Shown piece by piece: positions 29,283 through 39,312 of a stretch of DNA of 64,000 bases (positions are counted from its first letter, which is position 1; each line of letters opens with the position of its first letter). This DNA comes from Volutella citrinella (Eukaryota; Ascomycota; Sordariomycetes; Hypocreales; Nectriaceae). The translations under genes and the position numbers were made by a program. The stretch covers positions 62,001 through 126,000 of the forward strand of contig JAWZSP010000011.1 of assembly GCA_034401135.1 (NCBI GenBank). Reading direction: 5' to 3'. The notes below the pieces were generated by a model. It saw nothing but the letters and a program-made list of their open reading frames with translations. It had not been told where the DNA came from and made no database searches.

Positions 29283-31712
29283 TTACCCAAGAATAACATC
29301 AGTCCCTTCTAATTCTAAACACTCCCAGGCCGACTTTTCAACCCTTCCAAGTCCCTTTCGATATGCTATATCACCCTTCCGTTCGATCCACAGAACAAAG
29401 TAGAACTCATAATACTCGGAGTTCCTAGGGCGTTCCTTATAATGCCACTCAGGGATCCGATGATACTGAGGAGATTCATCAGATGTCCAACCCATCTTCT
29501 TTGGGAATGCATCATTGCGCATCCTTCCCATTGCAAGTTCGATGAACTCGAAACGGAACCCTTGCGGGATCTCTTCAAACGCATCAACAGAACCAGGGGC
29601 TTGGGATTGGACGCGCGGAAGACTCATAGCGCCCACCCAGCGGTTATCACTGTCCACAAGAGACACTAGTGACGTAGATTTGGGTTGGGAGTCGTCTTCT
29701 AAGAAGGGCGTAATCTCCTCTCCCAGACTTAGCCAAGCCTTTTTGGTCTCGAAATGGAGGAACTTCGTAAAGTTGATGTCCGGTTCCACCTCTGAGCCCG
29801 GAAAGGGAATCGGATACCGAAATCTCCTCGATCCTGACGTAGGGTGCAAATAGTAGTGGCCTTCTTGGCTAGCATGCTTCACCCACCCGCCTGGTAGCTC
29901 ATCCAACCGGCCATTGGCACACAAGGCCCTGAATTTGTGAACTTGATTGGATATAGGGAGTAGGTGTCTTGGGTTCTGGACCTCCTTATACCACCTTACA
30001 ATAGATTTGATCTCGCAGTCGCCAGAGAAATTATGGTATCGGTCATCAATAAATGTCCAATCCATTGATATTTGCCACCAGGTCAGGTCTATCTCGCCTC
30101 CCTTCCAGGCTAAGAAAGACCAACTAGGCATGCCTTCATAATTCCTTCTCGTTATTGGGTTATTGGGTTTTATATCCCACAGCAGGCAGATGTCAAAAAA
30201 CAATTCGGGAATTCCGAAATGGAAGCCGTATGGGAAGACCTGTTTCATGGAGTATATCAAGCCACTGAGGGCGTTCAATGCATCACTGTCCCAGGTCAGT
30301 TCTTTAGGCGCATAGAGATGCACAATATGACACCAGTATCGCATGTCGGGCCAAGATACGTCCAGAAGACCGTTGGATATCGGCCTGAAGAATCTATCAG
30401 ACTCGCTGAACCCTGGTTTGTGGCTAAGAGCCCAGTCAATCTCCTCGGATGGTTCTTCATGGGCTTCCGCCCACCATGCTCTTGTGCAGGACCAGTGTAT
30501 GAACTGGTTCTCAGAGTCGAATAAAAGTTTGCGGGGAGAGTAAAGAGACTCCTGCAGAGTCCAGGCGCGGTCTCCCCACTTCCCTGTGGAATAACCGCCG
30601 GCGCCGCGAAGAGTGAAAGACATACCCGGGAGGCGCACCAGAGGCAAGCGGCGGCTTAAAGGACGAGAGCCGAGACCGACACCTCGAAGCCCGGCATCCG
30701 CAGTTTCCGCCAGCGCTAGTATGGTGAAACAGGCGGAAGCATATATAGCCGTCATGGCCTGAAGCTGTGTCTGTAGGTCTGCGGCATCTTGGATAATGCA
30801 GAGGCTATCAACCCAGACATGGCGGATCCCCAGCCGAACTGCCAGTCTCATGGTGTCTCTGATGGCCTCGGGGAGCTCCATATCGCTATCATACCTGACG
30901 CTTCCAGGCACTAGCAGGTCTGGCAAGTTGTTGGTTTTTGTCCTGAATGACGGGACCTGGCCCCAAACATAGCTCAGTGCAATGTAGACGTCGTCGAATG
31001 TCCCATACACGAGACAGCCCTCTACTACATCGACCAAGAGGATCTTCTTTGGAAGCTGGTCCTCAGGCACTCCCGCGTTCGTATGTCTGGTACAGGTACT
31101 CTGGTGTCCGACCTGGCAGCATTGGAACCACTTCTTGATAAGGTCGATGTTAATCTCCTCGTTGTCATATAGCCTTGCCCGCCTGTCGCTCGAAGTAAAG
31201 GGTTGAAAAGGAAGAAGGCTGTCAAAATCTCCAGCAAAAGTCTCCAGTCCTTGACATTGCCATTGAATAGAAAATGGGGTCGGAGGGCGACCTTCAGGCA
31301 CATAAGAAGCGCGATGGAAATAAATGTCAACCAAGATCTTGTCAGGTGAGCATTCGACTGCAGAGGACTCTAGCCAATAAGCAATGATGCCATAGATATC
31401 GGCGCATGATTGGCAGACAACTGAGCGAGACAAGACGTCGGCAAGGGTACCGAATGTACCAGGAGTCTTAGGCGCTGAATCAGGGTTGTAGTCACCCCCA
31501 GCCCGCCAGGTATCGTCCGCCAAGGTGATTTCCTCTGCCAGTCTGAGGCAAACGTGACAATGTTCGGTGGTCATGGTTTGCGCATTTGGAGATGGCATCT
31601 TTCTAGAAAATAACGCATTGAGTTGAGGGGAGTTGCTGAACGTCAGCTTACCAACTGATGAGGGATATGGCCACATCACCACGTGACTGTCAATGCTCTC
31701 TGCAGCATCCAT
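29283..31712 (-). CDS. HET-domain (heterokaryon incompatibility) protein, intact
   Basis: Uninterrupted single exon, 809 aa. The HET domain at about residues 245-400 shows VYIALSYVWGQVPSF, LPEAIRDTMRLAVRLGIRHV, WVDSLCIIQDAADLQ and MTAIYASACFTILAL. It is followed by the conserved WTLQESLYSPRKLLF motif. The N-terminus has a Cys pair region (HCHVCLRL, VCQSCADIYG) common in this class. The C-terminal tail contains YFVLWIERKGDIAYRKGLG, a typical HET-protein ending. Known HET-domain proteins mediate non-self recognition and cell death after hyphal fusion. The partner gene is not evident here. It is the longest clean host-type single-exon gene in the window and looks functional. Confidence 0.88.
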   Translation of the reverse strand: MDAAESIDSHVVMWPYPSSVGKLTFSNSPQLNALFSRKMPSPNAQTMTTEHCHVCLRLAEEITLADDTWRAGGDYNPDSAPKTPGTFGTLADVLSRSVVCQSCADIYGIIAYWLESSAVECSPDKILVDIYFHRASYVPEGRPPTPFSIQWQCQGLETFAGDFDSLLPFQPFTSSDRRARLYDNEEINIDLIKKWFQCCQVGHQSTCTRHTNAGVPEDQLPKKILLVDVVEGCLVYGTFDDVYIALSYVWGQVPSFRTKTNNLPDLLVPGSVRYDSDMELPEAIRDTMRLAVRLGIRHVWVDSLCIIQDAADLQTQLQAMTAIYASACFTILALAETADAGLRGVGLGSRPLSRRLPLVRLPGMSFTLRGAGGYSTGKWGDRAWTLQESLYSPRKLLFDSENQFIHWSCTRAWWAEAHEEPSEEIDWALSHKPGFSESDRFFRPISNGLLDVSWPDMRYWCHIVHLYAPKELTWDSDALNALSGLIYSMKQVFPYGFHFGIPELFFDICLLWDIKPNNPITRRNYEGMPSWSFLAWKGGEIDLTWWQISMDWTFIDDRYHNFSGDCEIKSIVRWYKEVQNPRHLLPISNQVHKFRALCANGRLDELPGGWVKHASQEGHYYLHPTSGSRRFRYPIPFPGSEVEPDINFTKFLHFETKKAWLSLGEEITPFLEDDSQPKSTSLVSLVDSDNRWVGAMSLPRVQSQAPGSVDAFEEIPQGFRFEFIELAMGRMRNDAFPKKMGWTSDESPQYHRIPEWHYKERPRNSEYYEFYFVLWIERKGDIAYRKGLGRVEKSAWECLELEGTDVILG

Positions 31713-32500
31713 CCCCTCCCACTGGACAGCCGAATTTGCCAGTGGGGCGGCTCGTCAAGCACTGCCACGTAATAAGTCGTGAGAACCTGGTCAGGTGGAG
31801 TGAATCTTAGACCAAGCGCACAGTATTACTCCTTTGGGCACCTATATTAAGCGTAGGGTGGCAGTGGCCTGACATTTCGGCTACTTTCAGTGGAGTGTCA
31901 CTGGCACGGGAGCACGTCTTTCTGATAGCTGAGTAAATAACGATGGATTGTTAGAGCAATCTGACCTCTTGGAAATATACCAACAGGCTGTGAACGACAA
32001 GTCCACGATTGTGTTGCTGGGCGCCGCTGACAGAATCGAAAGCAACTTGGAAGAGCCTTTTGCTTCGAAGTTGTACCAAAATGATTAGAAGAGACAAATG
32101 GTTCAATTGCTTGGGCCACCGTGGCTAGCATTATTAGCGAGTCATACGTAGTACTGCCGTGGGACAGAGCATTGGGTGAGCGAGGAACAATGATTTGTAT
32201 TTCATAGGACAACGCATGCATATATAGCCGCATAAACTGGTATAGATTGTAAACTGCTGGCTTTGGGGGCTCTCAGGCCCTGAGATACTATATGCAAACT
32301 GATTTATAGCCGGGCCATCGTTATGTATGTACGATGGGGGCGTGACCGGGCGTCACCAGGGCTGACGCTGGGGACATAGAAGAGCAGCTGGATACACTAT
32401 ATACACATAGTCACTCAAACGAATGTAGACTCTAATTTGGCAGCCTTAGTAGTTTTCAAGTCTCGACATTAGTTGTAAAGTCATTATTTAGCTATAATAC
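31713..32500. other. intergenic, HET promoter side
   Basis: No gene was recognised. A segment at about 32341-32400 (cgtgac...gtcacc...ctgacgctgggg...gcagctg) is a diverged duplicate of 32524-32585, which lies at the 3' end of the next ORF. Confidence 0.45.
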
Positions 32501-33793
32501 TTACTTATTCATGTCCTCTGGATGCGTGACGCCACCGTCACCCGGTCTGACGCTGGGGGCACTGAGGTGCAACAGCTGCAAATAGCAGTCTAAAGCCGAA
32601 AATAGAAATATTCTCAAACGAACTGATATAGCTATCAGCCGAGCCCCTTGAACAGGGGCTATTATCCAGAAGTACGCTCTTCGCAGATGTATCTCTAGCG
32701 GCGGGCAGCATGCTCGGCTGGTGGGAGCATTCATTAGGATTGAACAGCATCTTGCCATGCCCAAGGCAACCTTTTTGGGAAGGATTCGTTCGCCGTCCCG
32801 GGTGAGTCTGTGGCGACAGTCTTCCACAGTCTCCCTTGCCATCAGGTTCAGAAATACGGCATAGGTATGGATAGGCATAACACTGGCCGAGCATGGGTGG
32901 ATTACAGCTGGGACTGACAGTGACGAAGAAGGAGGATAGCAAGAGTAGTCGCATGCTGACCTCTCTCGACTTGAAATTCCACCGTACAGCGCTGCGATCC
33001 GGTTGGCATCACTACCCCATGACTGGCCATGGCTGGCATTGCCCATTTGTTGGAAAACCCTGAACAAGATTCCCACATGATGTTCGAGAACGAGCTGAGC
33101 GGCGAGGTGGAAGCCCTTTAGGTGATCGCCATGTCGCTGAACTTGAAGGGATATGGCAGCTTCAAGGAGCGGGTCACAGATGTTGTTGAACAGCGGCGGA
33201 TCAAGATTGACGATGAAACTGGCAAGCTGGGGCCGTCGAGTCGGCTCGGGATGGCCTTGGGTATCCTCGCCGTCTGTCGGAGGCATGCCATGGACCGTTG
33301 AGACTGGGCTCATGTAGGCAACAAAATCCAGGTCCTGATCTGGGGGCAAGGTCGGCAACGCGTCATGAGGTGAAAGAAATGACCCTGCTGACGTTGCCCA
33401 GCGGAATTGGCTACTTGAGCCGTTGGTAAAGTAGAAATTAGGTGGACCATGGTCGGCAATGTCCAGCAATCGCCACTGCAAGCTACCAATAGCATCAGTG
33501 AAGTTGCTGAGAAAGGTATCCTCTGGGATATAGACCCCGGTGCTCGTTGACTCCCACGACCGGTAACGGCCTCGGTCAGATTGGTTCAAGTGACTTGTGC
33601 CCGGACGGTGCTCAATGGACAGCTTTGCTGGAGGGATATCGCTGAGCAAGCTTATATGCGCCAGACTTGCTAGTGAAGCTGAACCATCTCGGTTGACCAG
33701 CTGACCGACTGTGACGACCGGGCTGGCTCCAACTGTGTAAACAGCAGTAATCGTACTAGGGTTTATGTTAGCAATTATACCAAAGTGTAACAC
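32501..33793 (-). CDS. possible AflR-type regulator C-terminal region
   Basis: Open frame of 430 codons on the minus strand. Segments such as RRPQLASFIVNLDPPLFNNI, DPLLEAAISLQVQRHGDHLK and VLEHHVGILFRVFQQMGNAS resemble the regulatory half of AflR-like Zn2Cys6 proteins, but no zinc cluster is found upstream. Bases 33800-34200 are AT-rich. Around 32950 the protein-like character drops (Ser/Cys-rich CDYSCYPPSSSLSVPAV) and a second frame becomes plausible, so a frameshift or intron is possible. The last about 30 codons overlap a duplicated sequence and may not be genuine coding. Best read as a 5'-truncated, perhaps dead, regulator gene. The family assignment is weak. Confidence 0.35.
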   Translation of the reverse strand: MLHFGIIANINPSTITAVYTVGASPVVTVGQLVNRDGSASLASLAHISLLSDIPPAKLSIEHRPGTSHLNQSDRGRYRSWESTSTGVYIPEDTFLSNFTDAIGSLQWRLLDIADHGPPNFYFTNGSSSQFRWATSAGSFLSPHDALPTLPPDQDLDFVAYMSPVSTVHGMPPTDGEDTQGHPEPTRRPQLASFIVNLDPPLFNNICDPLLEAAISLQVQRHGDHLKGFHLAAQLVLEHHVGILFRVFQQMGNASHGQSWGSDANRIAALYGGISSRERSACDYSCYPPSSSLSVPAVIHPCSASVMPIHTYAVFLNLMARETVEDCRHRLTRDGERILPKKVALGMARCCSILMNAPTSRACCPPLEIHLRRAYFWIIAPVQGARLIAISVRLRIFLFSALDCYLQLLHLSAPSVRPGDGGVTHPEDMNK

Positions 33794-34936
33794 TGAGCGT
33801 TAATCAGTATATAAGATAAAATATATTATTATATCTAGTAATAGGTAAGTAGATTGCAGTAACTGAGTTATATTGATAGCTGAAGAGGTTGGTCCTCTTT
33901 ATTATACTATAGTATGGATATATATATATACTAAGCTAATATATTTACTTCCTCAGTGCTTATTTAGTAAGAGCGACCTGTATTAGGAGCGCTGTCGCTC
34001 CTTGTAGGGTCTTAGTCGCTCTGATCCAGATTGGCTGGTGTCTCTTTATCACGTAGTACTCTGTTCTAGGGCTCTTTTGTAATACTGATAGTTCATACTT
34101 ACATCACACTGTGCATTAGCGTCAGGTTCTGATATTATTACCCTGCTTTTATAGTAAGGGTATAAGTTATATATTATAGCTAGTTATTTATATAGGTTTA
34201 ATAATTAAGGATATACTTTCAGGCCCAAGGAGCTTCCTTTCCGGCTTTTGCTGTTCATCTTGGTTATTAACCCTGCGCATTATTGAATGGGGGGTCCCCT
34301 GTTCAATGGTCCAACAGGGGGGGGGGGGTGGGGGGTCAGTTTGTATATATACTCCAGTGAACCCGACGTCGGCTTCGCTGGAACTAGTGGTTAGGGCAGG
34401 CGCCGCTGATGACATTTATGGCGGAAGAGGCCGGAGCAGCTGCGGACAGTCCTGCGACGAGAGGCATACCTCTATTAACAGCCACGCTGGTGTGAGACGG
34501 CGATGGAGCAAAGTTTCACTGCCGGGGAGGCGCTTGGGCTCGTGAATCTTTTCCTGGTGACAGGTGACAGGGACTGATTAGAGGCAGAAGTTGGAGTGGC
34601 TGGGAGCGAGGCTGATTTCTTCTCCACTGGTCGGCAGTTTCCGGCGTAGGTCACCACACCTCTTTCATATTGGAGTCTCGAGTGGATAGTGGGACGAGCA
34701 CACCTTCTTTTTTTGCTTGAGTAGAACCAGTACACCTTCTTTAGTTTCAGCTGGGTAATCGAGTAGAACTAACACACCTTCTTTGTTTTTAAGCTGGCTA
34801 AAACCTTTATTTTGCCCTCTTGACGTATATAAGAGCCAGGGTTTCGCGAGGCAACATCAACTTCCCACAATAGCGCAGACTCTGAACCTCCACGTTCATA
34901 TCCAAATCAGTACGATTTCTCAAAGGCGGTTGTAGG
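33794..34936. other. AT-rich island, poly-G run and upstream region of the 34.9 kb gene
   Basis: 33800-34210 is strongly AT-rich with TATATA runs and no gene. A run of about 10 G, interrupted by one T and then 6 more G, lies at 34316-34334. A motif recurs at about 34731-34745 and 34772-34784 (CACCTTCTTT with nearby GTAGAAC). Confidence 0.45.
34826..34833 (+). promoter_or_regulatory. TATA-like element
   Basis: TATATAAG lies about 110 bp upstream of the proposed ATG at 34937, a normal fungal spacing. Confidence 0.45.
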
Positions 34937-35499
34937 ATGGCTCCTCCTAGTACGACAGTCCCCTCCTTCTCAAACAGCATCTCACATTCCTCTTAGGGAA
35001 ATCCTGGCATAATGAGCCACATTATTATTTACTTCTTGAAAACCAAGAAGTTAAAGATATTCTCGAGCGCCAAGCTCCACCGCCAAAAAAGATGGCCCAG
35101 GAAGAATGGGCCAAACTCATGGGTGGAGGATTCGGAAAGGCCGCAATGAGCGCCGTGCACGGGGTCGCAGTATCGCTAGGTCTGAATACTGGCAAGAATA
35201 TGACAGAAACGTTTCATCTCGGTGTCGGACAAGTGATTGTAGCTATTTTATGCTCGTTTGTACGGATCGGATTGAAGGTCAGTGAGGTGAAGCAGGCTTC
35301 TGATGGTGTTCTGATTATTGGCATCATTCCCTCGGGCATTAACAATTTCGAAGGGGACATTTTGGTTGATGTCAAGCAGAATTTGGACGATGTGGTTGTC
35401 AATGCGCAGGCGAGGATTGCGGGACAGGTGTATGATTCAGGAGTCTGTAAAAGGAGGCTGAGGCGGGTTTTTGATGATATCCGCGTTTGTTCAGTTTAG
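34937..35499 (+). CDS. unrecognised 171-aa protein, 2 exons
   Basis: Exon 1 is 34937-34949 (MAPP plus one base). A 47-bp intron has GTACGA and CTTAG borders. Exon 2 is 34997-35499. The join gives MAPPRKSWHNEPHYYLLLEN, then QEVKDILERQAPPPKKMAQE. Without the intron the upstream frame is closed, so the splice is the simplest way to include the protein-like YYLLLENQEVKDILERQ stretch. An ATG at 35092 would give a shorter 135-aa form. The middle is Gly/Ala-rich and amphipathic (GGGFGKAAMSAVHGVAVSLG), followed by ITFHLGVGQV-type beta or membrane-associated sequence. No family or catalytic motif was recognised. A TATA-like box stands upstream. Confidence 0.5.
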
Positions 35500-37878
35500 G
35501 CAATTTGTCATGGCTGAGTGTCGTTGGCTTCCTACCTCGATTTTGCTTTGTCCTGCGAGGCAGGTTTCCCATATTTCCGCCCTGCATTTGTTAATTTAGC
35601 TCTTATTGAGGTAACCTTGACTCTGTCCTGCAAATAAACGCGCCGCTAAACTTCAAGATGCTCTACGGCGTTTGAACTTCGTGGAGTAGTGCACTTGGAG
35701 GCACACTTTTGACCGCCGCCCGGGGAAAGTATCGCTGAATTGTCAGTGGATAGCCGGCCATATGAGCCCGCCTTCTCCCCCTTTAAACTGATGGAGAGTT
35801 CGTCATCCGCCAACGTTACAGCTGACACCTAAGGCCTCGTTTCGCTTATGCCGACCGCCTATCTTTGAGATTGGAGTTTGAAGCCCGTTGCTGCTGGAAC
35901 AGTCTGCTCGCCGGCCATCCGTGTCCGGTTTCCAATCAACTTGCAACGAGAAAGACGTCCGAGCGCCACCCAGCATAACGCATTAGCGCGTTTAAGCGTG
36001 ACGTCTGGCAGGAACCGTTCCTCAAATTTGGCACCAATGGTGCTGCCAAGACAGTCTTGAGAAGAACGGCGCGATGATGGCGGACTCGGTAGTTGCAGGC
36101 TGACTGAGAGCTTCCAGCTCGTGCGTCTGAGGCGTCTATGCCAAGAAAAGGAACCCCCGCCGGCGCTTTCGCGCGGAGTTAGCCGGAGACTGGTAAGCCT
36201 TGCGACGCTTGCGGTGAGGTGGGCCCAACTTATCATCAGCCTCATCAACTCTGCCACCAGCCCCCTGCCCTACCTCGCCCGACAAGGGGGGGCAGACTTC
36301 TTTCCCCTTGGCCGCGTCTCCGTGATAGTTTGGCCGGAGAAACACAGCCAAGGCGGTATGATGTACCAGTATGACGCTGTTCTTCATGGGTTCGAGGTCG
36401 AGGCAGCTCAAGGAACGCTCCGTCACTGGCGGGCCCAATGCCAGTACGGACCTTTTTCTTCAACGATTGGCGCTTAGAACTCTTCTTGATCGTTGCAAAA
36501 GCCAATAAAGGACTATCAAGGTGATTCACATAGAACAGACGGCGGGAAAGAAGGTGTGGGTCCTTGAGGATACATGGCAGGAAGTGCAGCCTTTGTTGGG
36601 GAGGAGTGGCGGCAAGGTTGGAGAGTAAATACGTTTGACTGGGCTGGAGGTTGCATCGGGGTCCGCGTTCGTGGAAGCCCCTCTCACGCCGCTGAGAGGT
36701 GTGGCGTGGGTTACTTAGCATATGATTTAGGGTTCCGACGGCGCGCTGGGGCAGTACAGCCTCGCTCTGGAAGGCTGTACCGGTCTCCATTCCATTGCTT
36801 CGCCTCTGCGGTCGACTTGGGGGAGTTGGCGTCGGAGGACGAGAGCTTAAACCCCTGTGGCGGCGGCACAAACGGTTGTGACACATAATGTGGACTGAAT
36901 CCACAACTCGCTGAAGAGAGGCTGTGGAATTCACCTCGCACTGTTCGCAGTGATAAGGTTTGTTGCCCCAAAGGTGTGCTCATGACCCAACTCGAACAGT
37001 CTAGAACAAAGGACCCTGGTTGTCGCCAAGATAAGGCAAACCCGCCAATACAATAGACGTCCGACCTAAGCAACGTAATTATTCCTGGGTCACCCTGACA
37101 TCTAGTGCCCTGCTTTTTATTCGCAATTGCTTCCTTTTGGCTTGCTTCAACTTGTCACGATAACAACGCTAGATGAATGCGACAGCTACGTCACATTGAT
37201 ACAATCTCGAGCAGGCGCAAGACACCAAAAGTCACTGCTCCGGGGAATATTTCGAAAATCTAATCGATAGGACAGGGCCTTATTATACTCACTGCATCAT
37301 GACGCACCATTTATAGCGGTCTTCCTATTCGGAAACGGCAAATCGCAATTGATCAGACATAGAAACGTATCAAGTGGGCTCGAACCAAGTGTCCACGATC
37401 GATATTGTAGGGTCAACCACGGCCTGTAGATGGTTGAGACACCTGAACTACCCATGCAGAGAGCCCATGACGGAGTGCGATGTTCCTCAGGCTTAACATG
37501 TGAAAACGCATGTGCAATTGTCCACGACAAAACTGCTGGAAGATGCGACGTCCAAGACCTAGCGATTCGTGATCAAAGTTTAAACTTATCTATTGTTACG
37601 CGCTATTTGCTAGCTCCATTTAGTATTTTTTTCGATTGTCACGCAGTCCGTCATTGCCCGCCCCGAGACCCTAGTGTTGAGAGCCGAACATGCTAGCCCT
37701 CTCAATATTTCAGCCACCCAACGAGGTCATATGTAGATAGGTATATGAATACCCAAGCGACTGATCGGTGTCGTCGACACTGTCCCTCGACGTCCACTTC
37801 TTCTTGGAGTTGGAATCATACCACAATTCCTGGGTTTCAAACCCGAGTCCTCAGTCAACCACGTACCTGCTCCGAATT
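35500..37878. other. long stretch without a recognised gene
   Basis: Several ORFs above 60 codons occur on both strands (for example 36245-36934 minus and 36121-36477 plus). They overlap each other, are rich in Arg, Pro and Ser and show no domain. GC content is ordinary between 35640 and 37050, so this is not RIP-type AT DNA. It may be an old repeat or a decayed gene. Confidence 0.45.
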
Positions 37879-38886
37879 ATGTCTTATGAGAGCGCAGCCG
37901 CAACAGCGGCTCGACTCCTCGATAAGGGTCAGGTCATTCGCTCCCTCAATGAGAAGGTCCCTGAGTATGCCGAGCATGTGGGAAAAGAGCTTCGGTCAAC
38001 CATCCGAAACGAGACAACAGCCAACTTGCTCGAAATCCAGGTCTTTCAGTCCAACGACCTGGAAATGGAGTGCCCGCTATGGACTGAGCGCCCGCCTTTC
38101 AGCTCATCCTGGGTGTCGGCATTCTACAAGTGGACCAAAGGCCGTACCCTCGACGATCGAAAGCTCCGGGCTGGCATCGAGCCCATCTCCGTTCAAGCTT
38201 GTGTGGATGCCTCAGTTTCCTACTTCACCTCGGAGGAGCAAATTGGGATTGTGGGACAGGGTCTCATCGACGACATTGCAGTCAACGAAGCGGTCCAATC
38301 CATCGTCGTTGACCAGCTCAAGAGCACCGGAAAACTCACGAAAAGGGAGATCAAGGATTTATTCAAGGTTCACGGTAGTCACACCGTGGCACAGCATACT
38401 CACGATGTCATCTCTGCGAACATGCAGGCTTTCCTGAGCACGAAGATGGGCATCGTGTTGGCCCACATGCTTGGAGCCGCACTGGCTATGCCCGTCGTCA
38501 AGGTAGCAATCGCCAAGGCCGTTGTGGCTGCCCTAGGTCATGCAGCCATTCAACATGCGCTAGTTGTCGCCGCCAAGCACGCTGGGATTGCGGCCATTGT
38601 TGTGATATTCTTTGGGTCTGCGGGTGCCTCAGTCCTCAGCTGGATGCTAGCCCCTATAATTTTAGGGGTCCTCCATTACCAATATGTCACCATGCCAAAG
38701 ACTTTAGCGAAGGAGATCACACCGAAGGTAGTAGCAGCGATCAGTCGGGAGGCTCCAACAATCAACGAGTCCGTAACAACTGCGATTTTGGAGGTTATTC
38801 TCAAAGAGTTTTTTAGACTATCCAGGGACACCATGGGAAGGCTTCATGATGAGGCTGTTGAGAGTTGGGATAAAGAAAATGTTTAG
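37879..38886 (+). CDS. unrecognised protein with hydrophobic C-terminal half
   Basis: 335 aa from the ATG at 37879 (MSYESAAATAARLLDKGQVI). The frame is open upstream to 37768, but the preceding 37 codons are Ser/Leu-rich and unlike the rest. The N-terminal half is helical and polar (SLNEKVPEYAEHVGKELRST, NETTANLLEIQVFQSNDLEM). Residues about 205-280 form several hydrophobic Ala/Val-rich helices (AHMLGAALAMPVVKVAIAKA, KHAGIAAIVVIFFGSAGASV, MLAPIILGVLHYQY). A polar helical tail ends SWDKENV. This suggests a membrane-inserting or pore-like protein, but no family is recognised. The ORF is uninterrupted, single exon and well composed, so it is probably a real gene. Confidence 0.65.
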   Translation: MSYESAAATAARLLDKGQVIRSLNEKVPEYAEHVGKELRSTIRNETTANLLEIQVFQSNDLEMECPLWTERPPFSSSWVSAFYKWTKGRTLDDRKLRAGIEPISVQACVDASVSYFTSEEQIGIVGQGLIDDIAVNEAVQSIVVDQLKSTGKLTKREIKDLFKVHGSHTVAQHTHDVISANMQAFLSTKMGIVLAHMLGAALAMPVVKVAIAKAVVAALGHAAIQHALVVAAKHAGIAAIVVIFFGSAGASVLSWMLAPIILGVLHYQYVTMPKTLAKEITPKVVAAISREAPTINESVTTAILEVILKEFFRLSRDTMGRLHDEAVESWDKENV

Positions 38887-39312
38887 GGGAAAGGCTCCCT
38901 TTCTAGTACCCTGCTCTCTCTCCCTCTCTCCCCCTCCCTCCCTCCTACTTCATCCCCTTCTCTTTCTTCTTCCTCTGCCTGCCGGCTAGCTAATTAGCCA
39001 GCTAGCTAGCTTAAGAGGCCGGTGGAGGCCTGGCGAATAGGAATTGACCTTCCTTCCTTTTACGGTAACACTGAGCCAATCGCCGTCGTCCGTTTTCAGG
39101 GGAATCGCCCACTTAGAACAGCGCTTTTCATGCGAAACCGACGCCACGCCCCACAGGGCTCGACATATCACCTTTCGCGCGCGCCCGCCCGCGAGCTACC
39201 TCCGCCCGCGAGGCTTTTCCTCGAAGAGGCCCACAACACTAGTAGCTAGGTTAATGTAAGGCATTGGCTTACTATACTATACACTTGGTATCAACATGAC
39301 TCGCTATATACT
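38887..39312. other. CT-rich and palindromic spacer
   Basis: A CTCTCCCTCCCTCC-type pyrimidine tract occurs at about 38918-38975, then reiterated AGCTAGCTAG-type palindromes at 38984-39012. Nothing coding was recognised. Confidence 0.5.

Noticed and set aside
34311..34335. G-run that could form a quadruplex or serve as a regulatory element
   Set aside because: Nothing around it indicates function. Homopolymer length is also prone to sequencing error.
36121..37073. Long overlapping ORFs on both strands, up to 229 codons
   Set aside because: They lack domain motifs, consist of Arg/Pro/Ser-rich low-information sequence and overlap each other in opposite directions. I could not support a gene.
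37745..38437. 230-codon ORF overlapping the 37879-38886 gene in another frame
   Set aside because: It is Ser/Arg/Pro-rich without structure. The overlapping frame has clear helix and membrane periodicity and is the real one.
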